Shown here piece after piece: positions 1 through 7,123 of a DNA stretch of 14,509 nucleotides (position 1 is its first letter; the number at the start of each line of letters is the position of its first letter). Position numbers and translations under genes: made by a program. The stretch is taken from the NCBI GenBank assembly GCA_964419225.1, contig CAYQPF010000133.1:1-14509 (forward strand), given 5' to 3'. The notes under the pieces were generated by a model. That model was not told where the DNA came from. It did no database searches and worked only from the letters and a program-made list of their open reading frames with translations. The stretch comes from CAYQPF01 sp964419225. Lineage in GTDB: Bacteria > Cloacimonadota > Cloacimonadia > Cloacimonadales > CAYQPF01.

Positions 1-147
1 TTGGAATATGTGGGAAGAAACGGATATAGACATCACACAGTATTTTTATGTGGAGATTTTATGGAAAGTATTTACGATGCTGCAACAAATTACTTGGGCT
101 TTAGTGTACATCTTATAGGAGGTGAATATGATAGAAATAATAAATGA
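1..147 (+). CDS. L-fucose/L-arabinose isomerase-like protein, C-terminal tail (5' end outside window)
   Basis: Frame 1 is open from the first base to TGA at 145-147 and gives 48 residues. The fragment begins LEYVGRNGYRHHTVFLCGDF and continues with a NYLGF segment. The pattern LEYV-RNG--HH followed by a helix and NYLG is what I recall at the C-terminus of the L-fucose isomerase / L-arabinose isomerase-like superfamily, cytosolic enzymes that interconvert aldoses and ketoses. The substrate cannot be read from this tail. The glycoside hydrolase start at 128 lies inside this gene, so the two overlap by 20 bases and are probably translationally coupled in one sugar-use operon. The family call rests on a short stretch only. 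Confidence 0.65.
   Translation: MEYVGRNGYRHHTVFLCGDFMESIYDAATNYLGFSVHLIGGEYDRNNK
117..122 (+). promoter_or_regulatory. Ribosome binding site deciding the GH2 start
   Basis: AGGAGG lies 5 bases before ATG at 128. The in-frame GTG at 122 overlaps this Shine-Dalgarno sequence, so it is unlikely to be the start. Confidence 0.8.
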
Positions 148-2257
148 TAAATGGCAAATCATACAAGATGTCAATGACGCAGGAGAAAAGATTGGACTTT
201 TCAAAGACGATGCTGATATAACTACTCACGGTGCTCAGTTCTCGGAATGGGAAGAACTTTCCGAACTTAAGCATCTGCAGCTTGTTTTTGCTCCTCACCC
301 ATATTACGGAAGAGATTTACGATATTTTAACGAAGCTCCTTGGTGGTACAGACGTGAAATAATAATAAAAGAAAAGAGTAAGCATATTATCCTTGAATTC
401 GAACATGTTGACTATTATTGCAAGGTCTGGGTCAATGGTATTTATCTCGGTTGTCATGAGGGTTATTCAATGCCGTTTTCGTTTGATATTGTTGATAAAG
501 TCAATGATGGCAAGAATATTATTATTGTTAAAGTCTGGTCGCCTTGGGACAAAGAGATGGACGGAAACAATCCTTACGACAGAACATACAGAATAAAACG
601 CAATATGGTAAAGGGCTCTTATGAACATTCAGATACATTTATACAAAGAGATATAAATCCTATTGGGATTTATGGGAATGTGTCTTTGGACTATTGCGAT
701 TATATTATCGAGAAACCTAAAATTAAATACACTCTTTCAGAAGACCTTGGTATAGCAGAACTTTTTGTAAAATTCAATCTCTCGGATGCATGTGGTAGAA
801 TTCTTCGTGTCATTTTGTATGATAATTTTACAAACTGTAAATTATTTGAGTATATCAAAGAAATAAAAGACAATTGTGTAATGCTTAAGGAAAGCATTGG
901 AGGCATAAAACTCTGGAACACTTGGGATAAAGGAATTCCTTATACTTACAGGCTTGAATGGCAGGTTTCAGACGAAGTGGGAAGGAATTCGCGGAGCTCG
1001 CAAATAATAGGATTCCGCAGCATACAGCTTAATCGTACTAAAAAAGAAACGGCATATTATCTTAACAACAAGAGAATGTATGTAAGAGGAACTTCTTATT
1101 ATCCAGATTTTTATCAGTCGGCAATGTATTATGACAGATATAAACGCGATATTAAACTTATAAAAGAAGCTGGATTTAATCTTGTCAGACTTCATGTTCA
1201 TGTGGAAAATCCGGCTTTTTATGATTTATGCACAGAATACGGAATAGCGATTATTCAGGATTCTGAATACAATTGGATGCATAATGATTCTGTTGAATTT
1301 TATGAGAAATTTATTTCTATATATCTCGAAACCGTAAGAATGCTAAAATCATGTCCGGCGGTTATAACTTGGGTTCTGCTTAACGAACCTGGGTTTGCTG
1401 ATCCTTCAGGCCGGTATCTCTGCAAAGCAATGACGGTAAATCCTGCTCCTGAATTATTCAAGAAAGTAAACGAAGAAACTCCTGATATTCCGATAATCAA
1501 AGGTTCATATTGCACAGATGATCTAGATAGCGGTGACAGTCATAACTATACAGGATCACTTTACGGCGGTGTTTATACGGACATATATGGAACGGAAGAA
1601 AAGCTTAATACTGAATTCGGATTTGATGCTATCTCGTGTCTTGAAAGCCTTAAAAAAAGTAAAGCTATTATAGATAGATACAGAGGAATTGATGAAAATT
1701 ATATTAGAGAAATTCAGAATTATCAATACAAACTGATAAAGTATTTTATTGAGCATTATAGAATGCAGAAATATAATCCGAATGCAGGTTATATTCAGTT
1801 TATGTTTATTGACAACAGCCCGACTAGCTTTTTTGGGTTTTACGACTGGTACGGGATACCTAAAAAATCTGTCGATGTGTTATATTTTTCAAATAGGCCA
1901 ATAGGAATCTTTGCGAAATATAAAGACAAACTTGATGGAATTTACGCTGTTAACGATTTTAATCGTAATCTCACCGATTGTGAAGCTATTTGGACGGCAA
2001 CTGACAAAAATACGGGCGCGGTGTTATTTGAAGGAAAGAAGAAAATAAATATAAATGCTGATGGAATTGTTCTGATCGAGAAATTCGATAAAAAATTTGA
2101 GGAAAGTATTTGTTTTAATCTTAAGCTTATACTATTATGCGACGGTGAACTTCTTGCGGAGAACTATTATGAAAACATGTTCACCAAACCTCAAAAATTA
2201 GAGGGTTATCCGGAAAAAATATCCCATGAGTATGGAATTAGGCTGTTTAAATTTTAA
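128..2257 (+). CDS. Glycoside hydrolase family 2 (beta-galactosidase/beta-glucuronidase-like)
   Basis: This 709-residue protein has no signal peptide and is probably a cytosolic glycosidase releasing a terminal sugar in the beta configuration. The layout is family 2. The N-terminal jelly-roll sugar-binding domain (roughly residues 55-190) includes WWYRREI and VWVNGIYLGCHEGYSMPFSF. An Ig-like sandwich (roughly 195-295) follows, then a TIM barrel (roughly 300-590) and a C-terminal beta domain. The acid/base glutamate is E420 in WVLLNEPG and the probable nucleophile is E496 in NTEFGF; this 76-residue spacing is usual for the family. YVRGTSYYPD and NLVRLHVH mark the barrel entry. The length suits small GH2 enzymes rather than the ~1000-residue LacZ type. 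It overlaps the upstream isomerase-like gene by 20 bases, suggesting an oligosaccharide-use operon. The exact substrate is not determinable. Confidence 0.93.
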   Translation: MIEIINDKWQIIQDVNDAGEKIGLFKDDADITTHGAQFSEWEELSELKHLQLVFAPHPYYGRDLRYFNEAPWWYRREIIIKEKSKHIILEFEHVDYYCKVWVNGIYLGCHEGYSMPFSFDIVDKVNDGKNIIIVKVWSPWDKEMDGNNPYDRTYRIKRNMVKGSYEHSDTFIQRDINPIGIYGNVSLDYCDYIIEKPKIKYTLSEDLGIAELFVKFNLSDACGRILRVILYDNFTNCKLFEYIKEIKDNCVMLKESIGGIKLWNTWDKGIPYTYRLEWQVSDEVGRNSRSSQIIGFRSIQLNRTKKETAYYLNNKRMYVRGTSYYPDFYQSAMYYDRYKRDIKLIKEAGFNLVRLHVHVENPAFYDLCTEYGIAIIQDSEYNWMHNDSVEFYEKFISIYLETVRMLKSCPAVITWVLLNEPGFADPSGRYLCKAMTVNPAPELFKKVNEETPDIPIIKGSYCTDDLDSGDSHNYTGSLYGGVYTDIYGTEEKLNTEFGFDAISCLESLKKSKAIIDRYRGIDENYIREIQNYQYKLIKYFIEHYRMQKYNPNAGYIQFMFIDNSPTSFFGFYDWYGIPKKSVDVLYFSNRPIGIFAKYKDKLDGIYAVNDFNRNLTDCEAIWTATDKNTGAVLFEGKKKININADGIVLIEKFDKKFEESICFNLKLILLCDGELLAENYYENMFTKPQKLEGYPEKISHEYGIRLFKF

Positions 2258-2334
2258 ACGGATAAGATAAATTAAGAATGTTTCCGTTCTCTGAGAAACA
2301 GAATTAGCCATTAATTACATATTTTATAGATAAA

Positions 2335-2424
2335 ATGGTAATACTTGCACTGTCAGCTGCGATCATCCTTATTACGAGTCTGTTGATGATGAAATATACC
2401 AGGCCGCTTGAGTATAAACGATAA
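2335..2424 (+). CDS. Possible 29-residue single-span membrane peptide or transporter remnant
   Basis: ATG at 2335 opens a short frame with one hydrophobic segment (VILALSAAIILITSLLMM) followed by the basic tail KYTRPLEYKR. No good ribosome binding site precedes it. The frame stays open upstream to a TAG at 2305, so it could be the end of a decayed transporter gene; I do not recognise the family. The ORF is flanked by imperfect direct repeats: 2329-2353 (GATAAAATGGTAATACTTGC...) and 2420-2445 (GATAAAAATGGTAATATTTA...). The stretch 2258-2498 holds nothing else I can support. Confidence 0.2.
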   Translation: MVILALSAAIILITSLLMMKYTRPLEYKR

Positions 2425-2498
2425 AAATGGTAATATTTATACTGTTTAATATCTGATCTGATCAAACAAAAGAATATCAAGTTGGGAGATTAATACAA

Positions 2499-3059
2499 AT
2501 GGAGCCATTATTTGAGAACTACTATATTATCACAAAGGAATTACTCCTTAAATGGGCAAAAACTCCAACAAGAAAGACGATCTATATTGTTTTAAAATCA
2601 ATTGCAGTGTTATGTGTTTTGTCGTTTGCTTTCGCTCTTTGCTTATCTGTGATTATCCATGATTTATATTATTTTATCTTTTCATTCGTGGGAATTATAT
2701 TTGGTTTATATTGGCTGTTTTTTAGGACAAGAGTAATCATATCCAGACAGTATAAGATAAGGAGATCGACTCAACAGGGAGATGAATGGTTTAGAATAAT
2801 AAAGTTCACGGATCAAATCGACGTCATAGAGAATAATAGTTCTTCAAATTTCCAATACGGTCAGATTTCTGGCATTAAAGAATTTGACAATTTCTGCTTT
2901 CTGTATTTCAATAAAAACATAGGGCTTAGAATACTCAAAGATGGTTTCAGGACTGGCGATTATGATTCATTTATAGCATTTATATCTGAAAAATGCCCCA
3001 ATATTAAGAGGACATCAAATACGAAGACTTTCAATAAAAAGGAAGGCGGCAATAAATGA
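2499..3059 (+). CDS. YcxB-like family membrane protein
   Basis: This protein of 186 residues has a short cytosolic head, two membrane spans (about residues 28-52 and 56-76) and a C-terminal PH-like domain. The C-terminal half has the pattern I know from YcxB-like proteins: an RIIKFTDQIDVIENN strand, a Y-G-ISGIKEFDNF segment, then IGLRILKDGFRTGD and a final helix EDSFIAFI-like region. Function in this family is unknown; location in the cytoplasmic membrane is inferred. The start is supported by GGGAG ten bases upstream. Its stop overlaps the start of the next small gene as ATGA (3056-3059), so the two are translationally coupled. No strong promoter was identified. Confidence 0.78.
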   Translation: MEPLFENYYIITKELLLKWAKTPTRKTIYIVLKSIAVLCVLSFAFALCLSVIIHDLYYFIFSFVGIIFGLYWLFFRTRVIISRQYKIRRSTQQGDEWFRIIKFTDQIDVIENNSSSNFQYGQISGIKEFDNFCFLYFNKNIGLRILKDGFRTGDYDSFIAFISEKCPNIKRTSNTKTFNKKEGGNK

Positions 3060-3217
3060 AAAAATCACTTTTAGGAATCGCTATCAGTTTATTTGGAATT
3101 GCGCTGATACTCTGTTCTTCAGGAGGCGTTGAAATTCTAGGCTTGGGGATCTCTTTTTTGGGATTGCTGGTTTCCCTTCTTGCAGCATATAAAAAAGAAG
3201 ATCATCCTATAGACTAA
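3056..3217 (+). CDS. Small two-span membrane protein coupled to the YcxB-like gene
   Basis: This 53-residue protein starts at an ATG overlapping the upstream stop (ATGA), and GGAAGGCGG lies just upstream as a ribosome binding site. It consists almost entirely of two hydrophobic segments, around residues 4-22 (LLGIAISLFGIALILC) and 26-44 (EILGLGISFLGLLVSLLAA), and ends in a charged tail KKEDHPID. I do not recognise a family. The tight coupling to the YcxB-like gene suggests that the two act together at the membrane, which is inference. No clear terminator follows; a weak CCCT/AGGG stem lies near 3238-3258. Confidence 0.6.
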   Translation: MKKSLLGIAISLFGIALILCSSGGVEILGLGISFLGLLVSLLAAYKKEDHPID

Positions 3218-3304
3218 GCGAACACGAATTACTCATTTCCCTATTTTACTTATAAGGGTATACAATAAAACAACGAATATTATTAATATTAAAAAAATAA
3301 AGTA

Positions 3305-3505
3305 ATGCTGGAAGAAGAATTGGAGAGTAGCAAACAAAAAATGGAGGAGCTGACACGCCAATTTGGGCGGATTTGTATGATGGATGTGAACTGGAGGCTA
3401 GAAAAATGATCGTAAATCAAATCATAAAAAATAAAAGTGTATCGGGATTATGAGCTTGAAATTGATTTTTCACTAAGCTGTGAGCAGTCAGGAATTGCTT
3501 TTTGA
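3305..3505 (+). pseudogene. Serine recombinase C-terminal remnant with frameshifts
   Basis: Three overlapping frames join into one recognisable tail. Frame one, from 3305, gives LEEELESSKQKMEELTRQFG. A shift near 3366 leads to frame two (from 3367): ADLYDGCELEARKMIVNQII. A second shift near 3430 leads to frame three (from 3437): VYRDYELEIDFSLSCEQ, ending at TGA 3503-3505. A coiled-coil stretch followed by K-MIVN-IIK and VYRDYELEIDF is the usual end of large serine recombinases (resolvase/invertase group) of clostridial mobile elements. The catalytic N-terminal domain is absent, so the gene is dead. It is a relic of an integrated element that once bordered this region, and the first dispersed repeat begins 44 bases downstream. 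The region 3218-3304 shows nothing else. Confidence 0.7.
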
Positions 3506-3549
3506 AAAATAGAAAACCGATGAAATCCAATGATATCAAATTGACCTCT

Positions 3550-3652
3550 GGTGGAGAGCTCCACCACATTTACCGGAACAAAAAAGAGCACCAGGCAGGT
3601 ACTCTTTTTTGTTCAATTTACAATTGTGTGTCAGGCGTTCGAAATAAATGCC
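3550..3652 (+). repeat. Dispersed structured repeat, copy 1
   Basis: First of four same-strand copies. It holds hairpin 1 (GGTGGAG-AG-CTCCACC, 3550-3565), the linker ACATTTACCG, and hairpin 2 (3576-3614: A-rich left arm ending GAG, C-A mismatch, ACC/GGT, loop AGGCA, then CTC and a T-run). The conserved 3' block TTACAATTGTGTGTCAGGCG plus TTCGAAATAAATGCC follows. The block's end can fold as GGCGT...ATGCC. Confidence 0.85.
3576..3614. terminator. Bidirectional terminator-like hairpin in repeat copy 1
   Basis: GAACAAAAAAGAG (3576-3588) pairs with CTCTTTTTTGTTC (3602-3614), and ACC pairs with GGT around a 5-base loop. With an A-run on the left and a T-run on the right, it could stop transcription on either strand. 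Confidence 0.6.
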
Positions 3653-3699
3653 AAAAATGTCATCTGAAAAGCAAACAATGAGATAGTTTTACTTGTAGA

Positions 3700-3719
3700 C
3701 AATCATTAGCAAATGATTG
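3700..3719. promoter_or_regulatory. Inverted repeat, candidate AbrB/PIN operator
   Basis: CAATCATT-AGCA-AATGATTG is a perfect 8-bp inverted repeat with a 4-base spacer. It overlaps the -35 box of the promoter for the toxin-antitoxin pair, which is where an autorepressing AbrB-type antitoxin would be expected to bind. The symmetry is seen; the binding role is inferred. Confidence 0.5.
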
Positions 3720-3745
3720 CATATTGGCTTAAAATAGAATATAAT
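3717..3745 (+). promoter_or_regulatory. SigA-type promoter of the AbrB/PIN operon
   Basis: TTGCAT (3717-3722) and TATAAT (3740-3745) are separated by exactly 17 bases. A transcript would start near 3752, giving a leader of about 60 bases before the antitoxin ATG at 3815. Confidence 0.65.
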
Positions 3746-3814
3746 GAATCTAAAGAAAACTTTATATATAAAGAATATAAAGAAATCGTTATGTTAAGAA
3801 AAGAGGTGAGAATT

Positions 3815-4057
3815 ATGAATTTGGCAAGAGTGTCATCAAATGGACAAATTACTGTTCCAATTGAAATACGGCGAAAATTGAATGTAAAAGAAGGGGATAA
3901 AGTGATTTTCCTTGAAAATGCAAATGGAGACATAGTCCTTCAAAATTCATCAAGAATTGCAATTCGGGAGGCTCAAGCTGCTTTAAAAGACGTCAATGTT
4001 CCAGAAGAAGAAATTTTAAAGGATGTAATGGATTTGCGTTACCGAAAAGGAGAATAA
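3815..4057 (+). CDS. AbrB/MazE-type antitoxin (SpoVT-AbrB domain)
   Basis: This is an 80-residue DNA-binding antitoxin. Residues 4-32 form a swapped-hairpin AbrB fold: RVSSNGQITVPIEIRRKLNV followed by KEGDKVIFLE. Such proteins neutralise the partner toxin through the C-terminal tail and repress their own promoter as dimers. ATG 3815 is chosen because AGGTGAG (3804-3810) sits just upstream and the AbrB motif begins at once; in-frame starts further upstream would add a non-family leader containing the promoter. The charged C-terminus (PEEEILKDVMDLRYRKGE) is the probable toxin-binding segment. The PIN gene begins two bases after the stop codon. The inverted repeat at 3700-3719 is the likely autoregulatory site. 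Confidence 0.88.
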   Translation: MNLARVSSNGQITVPIEIRRKLNVKEGDKVIFLENANGDIVLQNSSRIAIREAQAALKDVNVPEEEILKDVMDLRYRKGE

Positions 4058-4059
4058 TA

Positions 4060-4491
4060 ATGCGAGTGATGATCGATACAAATGTAATTATTTCAGCAAT
4101 GCTGAAAGAGGGATCATTACCTGATATTATTTTAAATGATGTTTGTAGAAATAACGAATTGATATTATGCGACTATATAGTGAACGAATGTTACGATGTA
4201 GCAAAGAGGCGTTTTCCAACAAAAATTCAAGTATTAGATAAATTGCTTGCGAATCTTCACTATGAACTTGTTGCAATTCCAAGATTTAGCCAAGTCACAA
4301 TGAGAGATATAAAAGATCAACCCATTTTAAATACGGCTATTGAACACAATATTGATGTTCTTATAACCGGAGACCAGCATTTCCTAGAGCTTAAGATTGA
4401 TTTGCCAAAGATTTGCAATCCTTCAGAATATAGGATGTTGTATATTGATAACAATATGCAACATAATATTAATGACTCTATTGACCGCTAG
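4060..4491 (+). CDS. PIN-domain toxin (VapC-like ribonuclease)
   Basis: This 143-residue protein is a putative Mg2+-dependent endoribonuclease toxin of a type II toxin-antitoxin pair. PIN acidic residues are present: D6 in MIDTNVIISAML, E43 in YIVNECYDVAKRRFP, D86 (with D83 nearby) in RDIKDQPILNTAI, and D105 in VLITGDQHF. The order DTNV, E, D-P-L-TA and TGD is typical of the 'putative toxin component, PIN family' group found next to AbrB antitoxins. The active site looks complete, so the toxin is probably functional. The final ~20 residues (after CNPSEYR) form an unusual hydrophilic tail, which might be read-through into neighbouring sequence. It follows the antitoxin with a 2-base gap, and GGAGAATAATA serves as the ribosome binding site. 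Confidence 0.88.
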   Translation: MRVMIDTNVIISAMLKEGSLPDIILNDVCRNNELILCDYIVNECYDVAKRRFPTKIQVLDKLLANLHYELVAIPRFSQVTMRDIKDQPILNTAIEHNIDVLITGDQHFLELKIDLPKICNPSEYRMLYIDNNMQHNINDSIDR

Positions 4492-4636
4492 TGTGTTTAC
4501 GCGGGTTTTAAAACAGTCAAGATGGTCAATACTGTGGAACGTATCTTTAACTTCACGAAATTTTGCAAGAAATTCCAGTTGACAAAACCTTCAACATTGC
4601 ATTTCCAAAATTGAAGTCAAAACAAGGGGGCGTATT

Positions 4637-5437
4637 ATGACATATAAAAATGTGAAACGAAGATTCTTTGATATTCTTGACAAGGAAGAGCAAAACGGAA
4701 TTCTCGAAAAAATCGTGGATATTTTTATCCTGTCTCTGATATTTTTAAACGTCGTTGCAATGATTATTGAAACATCTCTCAAATCGCCGGAATGGATAAA
4801 CATTTTTCGTATCTTTGAAGCGGTTTCCATTTTTATATTTACAATAGAATACATCTTGCGATTGTGGGTGTCCGATTTATACCGACCTCATATGCCGCAC
4901 TGGAAAGCACGGATCCGATATGCTTTTTCCGGAATGGCCATGATTGATTTATTGGCAACATTTCCTTTTTATATTCCATTTTTGATAAAGATTGACCTTA
5001 GGGCACTAAGAGTATTGCGCCTCTTCAGGCTGCTTCGGATATTTAAAGCAAATCGTTACACCAACGGGATGACGAAGGTTTTAGCGGTGATAAAAAACAA
5101 ATCAAGCGAATTAATATCTTCTGTCATTGTTGTCTCAACATTAATGATCATGTCATCTGCGTTGATGTACAATGTCGAAAATGCGGCTCAACCCGATATT
5201 TTTAACAGCATGTTTGATGCAATGTGGTGGGCGACTGCAACCCTCACAACAGTTGGATACGGTGATATATACCCGATTACTGTCTTAGGTAAAATCCTGG
5301 CAGCAATCATCGCATTGCTTGGAATCGGGATTGTGGCAATACCGACCGGTATTATTGCAGGAGGATTCATGGAATTAGTAAAAAAAGAAAAAGTCATATG
5401 CCCACACTGCGGCAAGGATATGAATGTTCATATTTAG
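4637..5437 (+). CDS. Voltage-gated-type potassium channel (six-span, Kv-like)
   Basis: This membrane protein has 266 residues with the layout of bacterial voltage-gated K+ channels. S1 is about residues 25-46, S2 about 56-78 and S3 about 98-117. S4 runs 119-136 with five arginines at every third position (R122, 125, 128, 131, 134 in RALRVLRLFRLLR). S5 is about 156-178; the pore helix leads to the selectivity filter TLTTVGYGD (202-210), and S6 is about 216-245 with a PTG bend. The tail carries CPHCGKDM (255-262), a single CxxC rather than a full zinc ribbon. GGGGG ten bases upstream supports the start. TTGACA at 4579-4584 may be a -35 box, but no good -10 follows. I see nothing else in 4492-4636. 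Repeat copy 2 downstream could terminate its transcript. Confidence 0.93.
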   Translation: MTYKNVKRRFFDILDKEEQNGILEKIVDIFILSLIFLNVVAMIIETSLKSPEWINIFRIFEAVSIFIFTIEYILRLWVSDLYRPHMPHWKARIRYAFSGMAMIDLLATFPFYIPFLIKIDLRALRVLRLFRLLRIFKANRYTNGMTKVLAVIKNKSSELISSVIVVSTLMIMSSALMYNVENAAQPDIFNSMFDAMWWATATLTTVGYGDIYPITVLGKILAAIIALLGIGIVAIPTGIIAGGFMELVKKEKVICPHCGKDMNVHI

Positions 5438-5483
5438 TAATAGATCTCATAACAAGATTTTCGGATAATTTGTGTTTAGAGAC

Positions 5484-5577
5484 CTCCACCAATTTACGGA
5501 AAATAAAAAGGAACACCTTATATCCAAGTGTTCCTTTTTTGTATACAATTGTGTGTCAGGCGTCCGAAATAGATGCC
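5484..5577 (+). repeat. Dispersed structured repeat, copy 2 (left arm degraded)
   Basis: Only the right arm CTCCACC (5484-5490) of hairpin 1 remains. Hairpin 2 has a quite different but fully paired stem (5505-5516 with 5528-5539: AAAAAGGAACAC and GTGTTCCTTTTT). The conserved 3' block ACAATTGTGTGTCAGGCGTC plus CGAAATAGATGCC is intact. Confidence 0.8.
5505..5540. terminator. Terminator hairpin in repeat copy 2
   Basis: A 12-bp perfect stem ends in a T-run and lies about 70 bases after the K+ channel stop codon. It is well placed to end that transcript and is A/T symmetric, so it could work on both strands. Confidence 0.7.
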
Positions 5578-6036
5578 GATTCAAATAATAAATATGCGGT
5601 GTAGAGCGGTATGTCTTGCTTTTAAATTATTATAATTTGCCGGTCATTATTTGGGGAAAGGGATTCCAATTTGCTCTGACACCATATGGTGGTATTCATG
5701 CAGTAATCGTTTTGACAATGGATTTCTCCATAAAACAGGCGAAAAATACATATTATTAATAATTTAGTCATGCTAAAATATTTTCATTAGTATGATGTTC
5801 TATCAAATGGCCGGATCTCTCCGCGGCGAATACGCAATAATATTAAAAATCTGAAAAATCAGATATAGCGCAATTTGACAGTTCAATAGAGTAAGGAATT
5901 CTAAAAACAATCGATATCTATATCCAATCATCAAGGTTTACAAATTCATGACATTTCTAGATTATCTGATTACTATCTGATCGGTCAGCGATGTGTTTTT
6001 GTTACTTGTTAATAATATTGCATTGGAGGATTGTGT
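5578..6036. other. Intergenic stretch, no gene supported
   Basis: No convincing ORF or RNA gene. It contains the 12-bp palindrome CACCATATGGTG (5680-5691), the inverted repeat ATCTGA-AAAA-TCAGAT (5849-5864), and TATCTGAT twice, 11 bases apart (5963-5970 and 5974-5981), upstream of the RHS-like start. These may be protein-binding sites, but none is assigned. Confidence 0.4.
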
Positions 6037-6306
6037 ATGAAAATTTCAAGATTAAAATCATTGGTTAAAAGCATTTCCATTATTCTAGCAATTTCAATAA
6101 TCATTACGACATTGCCGGTCAATGCAGTCACTACAATCCCTTTAGGAACGCAGACTGCCGCGGCGCTAAGCGCGGAGCACAAAATCACAGGTGAAATCGA
6201 AAGCAAGAGAGACCGATTCACAAAGACGTTTTTATGCGACGACAGCTCGCTGGTGTCGATTGTTTCATCCACTATATTCTTATTGCGCTTTCGTTATTAT
6301 CCATAG
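6037..6306 (+). pseudogene. Truncated RHS/YD-repeat-type secreted protein, N-terminus only
   Basis: GGAGGA six bases before ATG 6037 gives 89 residues. They begin with a signal peptide (basic head, then SISIILAISIIITTLPVNA, cleavage likely after NAV or NA). The motif that follows, ITGEIESKRDRFTKTFLCDD, resembles the conserved lead-in of clostridial wall-associated RHS/YD-repeat proteins, which usually continues into a Y-P-PVHY strand and then more than a thousand residues of repeats. Here the homology stops at about residue 69 and the frame runs out in an unrelated tail (SSLVSIVSSTIFLLRFRYYP). The most likely explanation is a deletion that removed the RHS core. The family call rests on the short motif and is moderate. 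The surviving membrane-protein gene downstream may be an orphan partner. Confidence 0.55.
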
Positions 6307-6408
6307 AAGCAGTTATAGTAAACTGGGTGGATAAAGGTAGAGGTGTAGTCATTGATGTATCAGTATTGAAAATCGGATTTCCACTATCTTTCATACCAAG
6401 GGGGATTT

Positions 6409-6780
6409 ATGCGCAATATTTTCGAAAATAAACGCAGTGATAGATGCTATACAATGTTGATTGTTCTATTACTAATCATAATTCCAATAACAATAACTAA
6501 CGAAATACTTAATCTATTCACCATAAACGTTAAGCTATTGATATATATAATACTGATCACGAATATTTTATTGGTACTGAAAGTTGAGAAAAATTCCAAA
6601 AAAGGTCGAAGAAATCTTACATATGCCAGGCAATTACTTGTTTTAAGTACTTGTGCTGTAGGGTCTGCATTCTTCTTCTTCGAAATTTTAACAATATACT
6701 TTTCCATCCTTTTAATTCCATTCATGATTGCGCTAATTCTATATGCAGTTGAAGAAATTATAAGCAACAAAGATGATTAG
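6409..6780 (+). CDS. Small four-span membrane protein (possible orphan immunity protein)
   Basis: This 123-residue protein is preceded by GGGGG at about 6402, seven bases before ATG. It has four hydrophobic spans: about residues 15-34 (MLIVLLLIIIPITI), 38-56 (INVKLLIYIILITNILLVL), 78-96 and 98-114. A basic loop, KVEKNSKKGRRNLTYARQ, lies between the second and third spans. No family is recognised. It follows the truncated RHS-type gene by about 100 bases. RHS toxins are often followed by small immunity proteins, many of them membrane proteins, so an orphan immunity role is plausible but unproven. Repeat copy 3 lies about 120 bases downstream and could act as terminator. Confidence 0.7.
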   Translation: MRNIFENKRSDRCYTMLIVLLLIIIPITITNEILNLFTINVKLLIYIILITNILLVLKVEKNSKKGRRNLTYARQLLVLSTCAVGSAFFFFEILTIYFSILLIPFMIALILYAVEEIISNKDD

Positions 6781-6900
6781 AGATCTCCCAATAGTGCTTC
6801 TATTGACTGATTTGCGACTTTACTTACAAATACTATGAGGGGGGCCGTCAAGGATTTTTCGCACATTTGATCGTAATAAAAGTTCGTGTAATACCCGTTT

Positions 6901-7001
6901 GGTGGAGAGCTCCACCACATTTACCGGAACAAAAAAGAGCACCAGAAAGGTACTCTTTTTTGTTCTGTTTACAATTGTGTGTCAGGCGTCCGAAATAGAT
7001 G
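6901..7001 (+). repeat. Dispersed structured repeat, copy 3
   Basis: Hairpin 1 (6901-6916) is identical to copy 1. Hairpin 2 (6927-6965) has the same arms but loop AGAAA. The 3' block runs to GAAATAGATG and then diverges before the GCC seen in the other copies. Confidence 0.85.
6927..6965. terminator. Bidirectional terminator-like hairpin in repeat copy 3
   Basis: GAACAAAAAAGAG pairs with CTCTTTTTTGTTC around a C-A mismatch, an ACC/GGT pair set and a 5-base loop. It follows the four-span membrane gene. Confidence 0.6.
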
Positions 7002-7014
7002 TAAATAAGCAGTT

Positions 7015-7066
7015 AAGACAAAATGTCTTCACTCATATAAGAAATACCCCCAAAAAAATGAGTGAA
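7015..7066. repeat. Nested inverted repeats upstream of the IS1182-type remnant
   Basis: AAGACA-AAA-TGTCTT (7015-7029) is a perfect small hairpin. It overlaps TTCACTCAT (7028-7036), which pairs with ATGAGTGAA (7058-7066) across 21 bases. Both lie between repeat copy 3 and the transposase remnant and may be an old element end. Only the symmetry is seen. Confidence 0.4.
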
Positions 7067-7123
7067 TCAAATTTTCTCGTTACAGAACATTGATAATTGA
7101 ATAATCAGTAGAAAAGTGCTTGA

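Noticed and set aside
2278..2305. Terminator after the GH2 gene (GTTTC/GAAAC stem)
   Set aside because: The stem is only 5 bp, with competing pairings, and no T-run follows.
4397..4582. 61-codon ORF overlapping the PIN toxin end
   Set aside because: It is out of frame within the toxin gene, has no start signal and no recognisable content.
6234..6431. 65-codon ORF after the RHS-type leader
   Set aside because: It overlaps the leader frame and the start of the membrane protein, lacks a ribosome binding site, and its product resembles nothing known.
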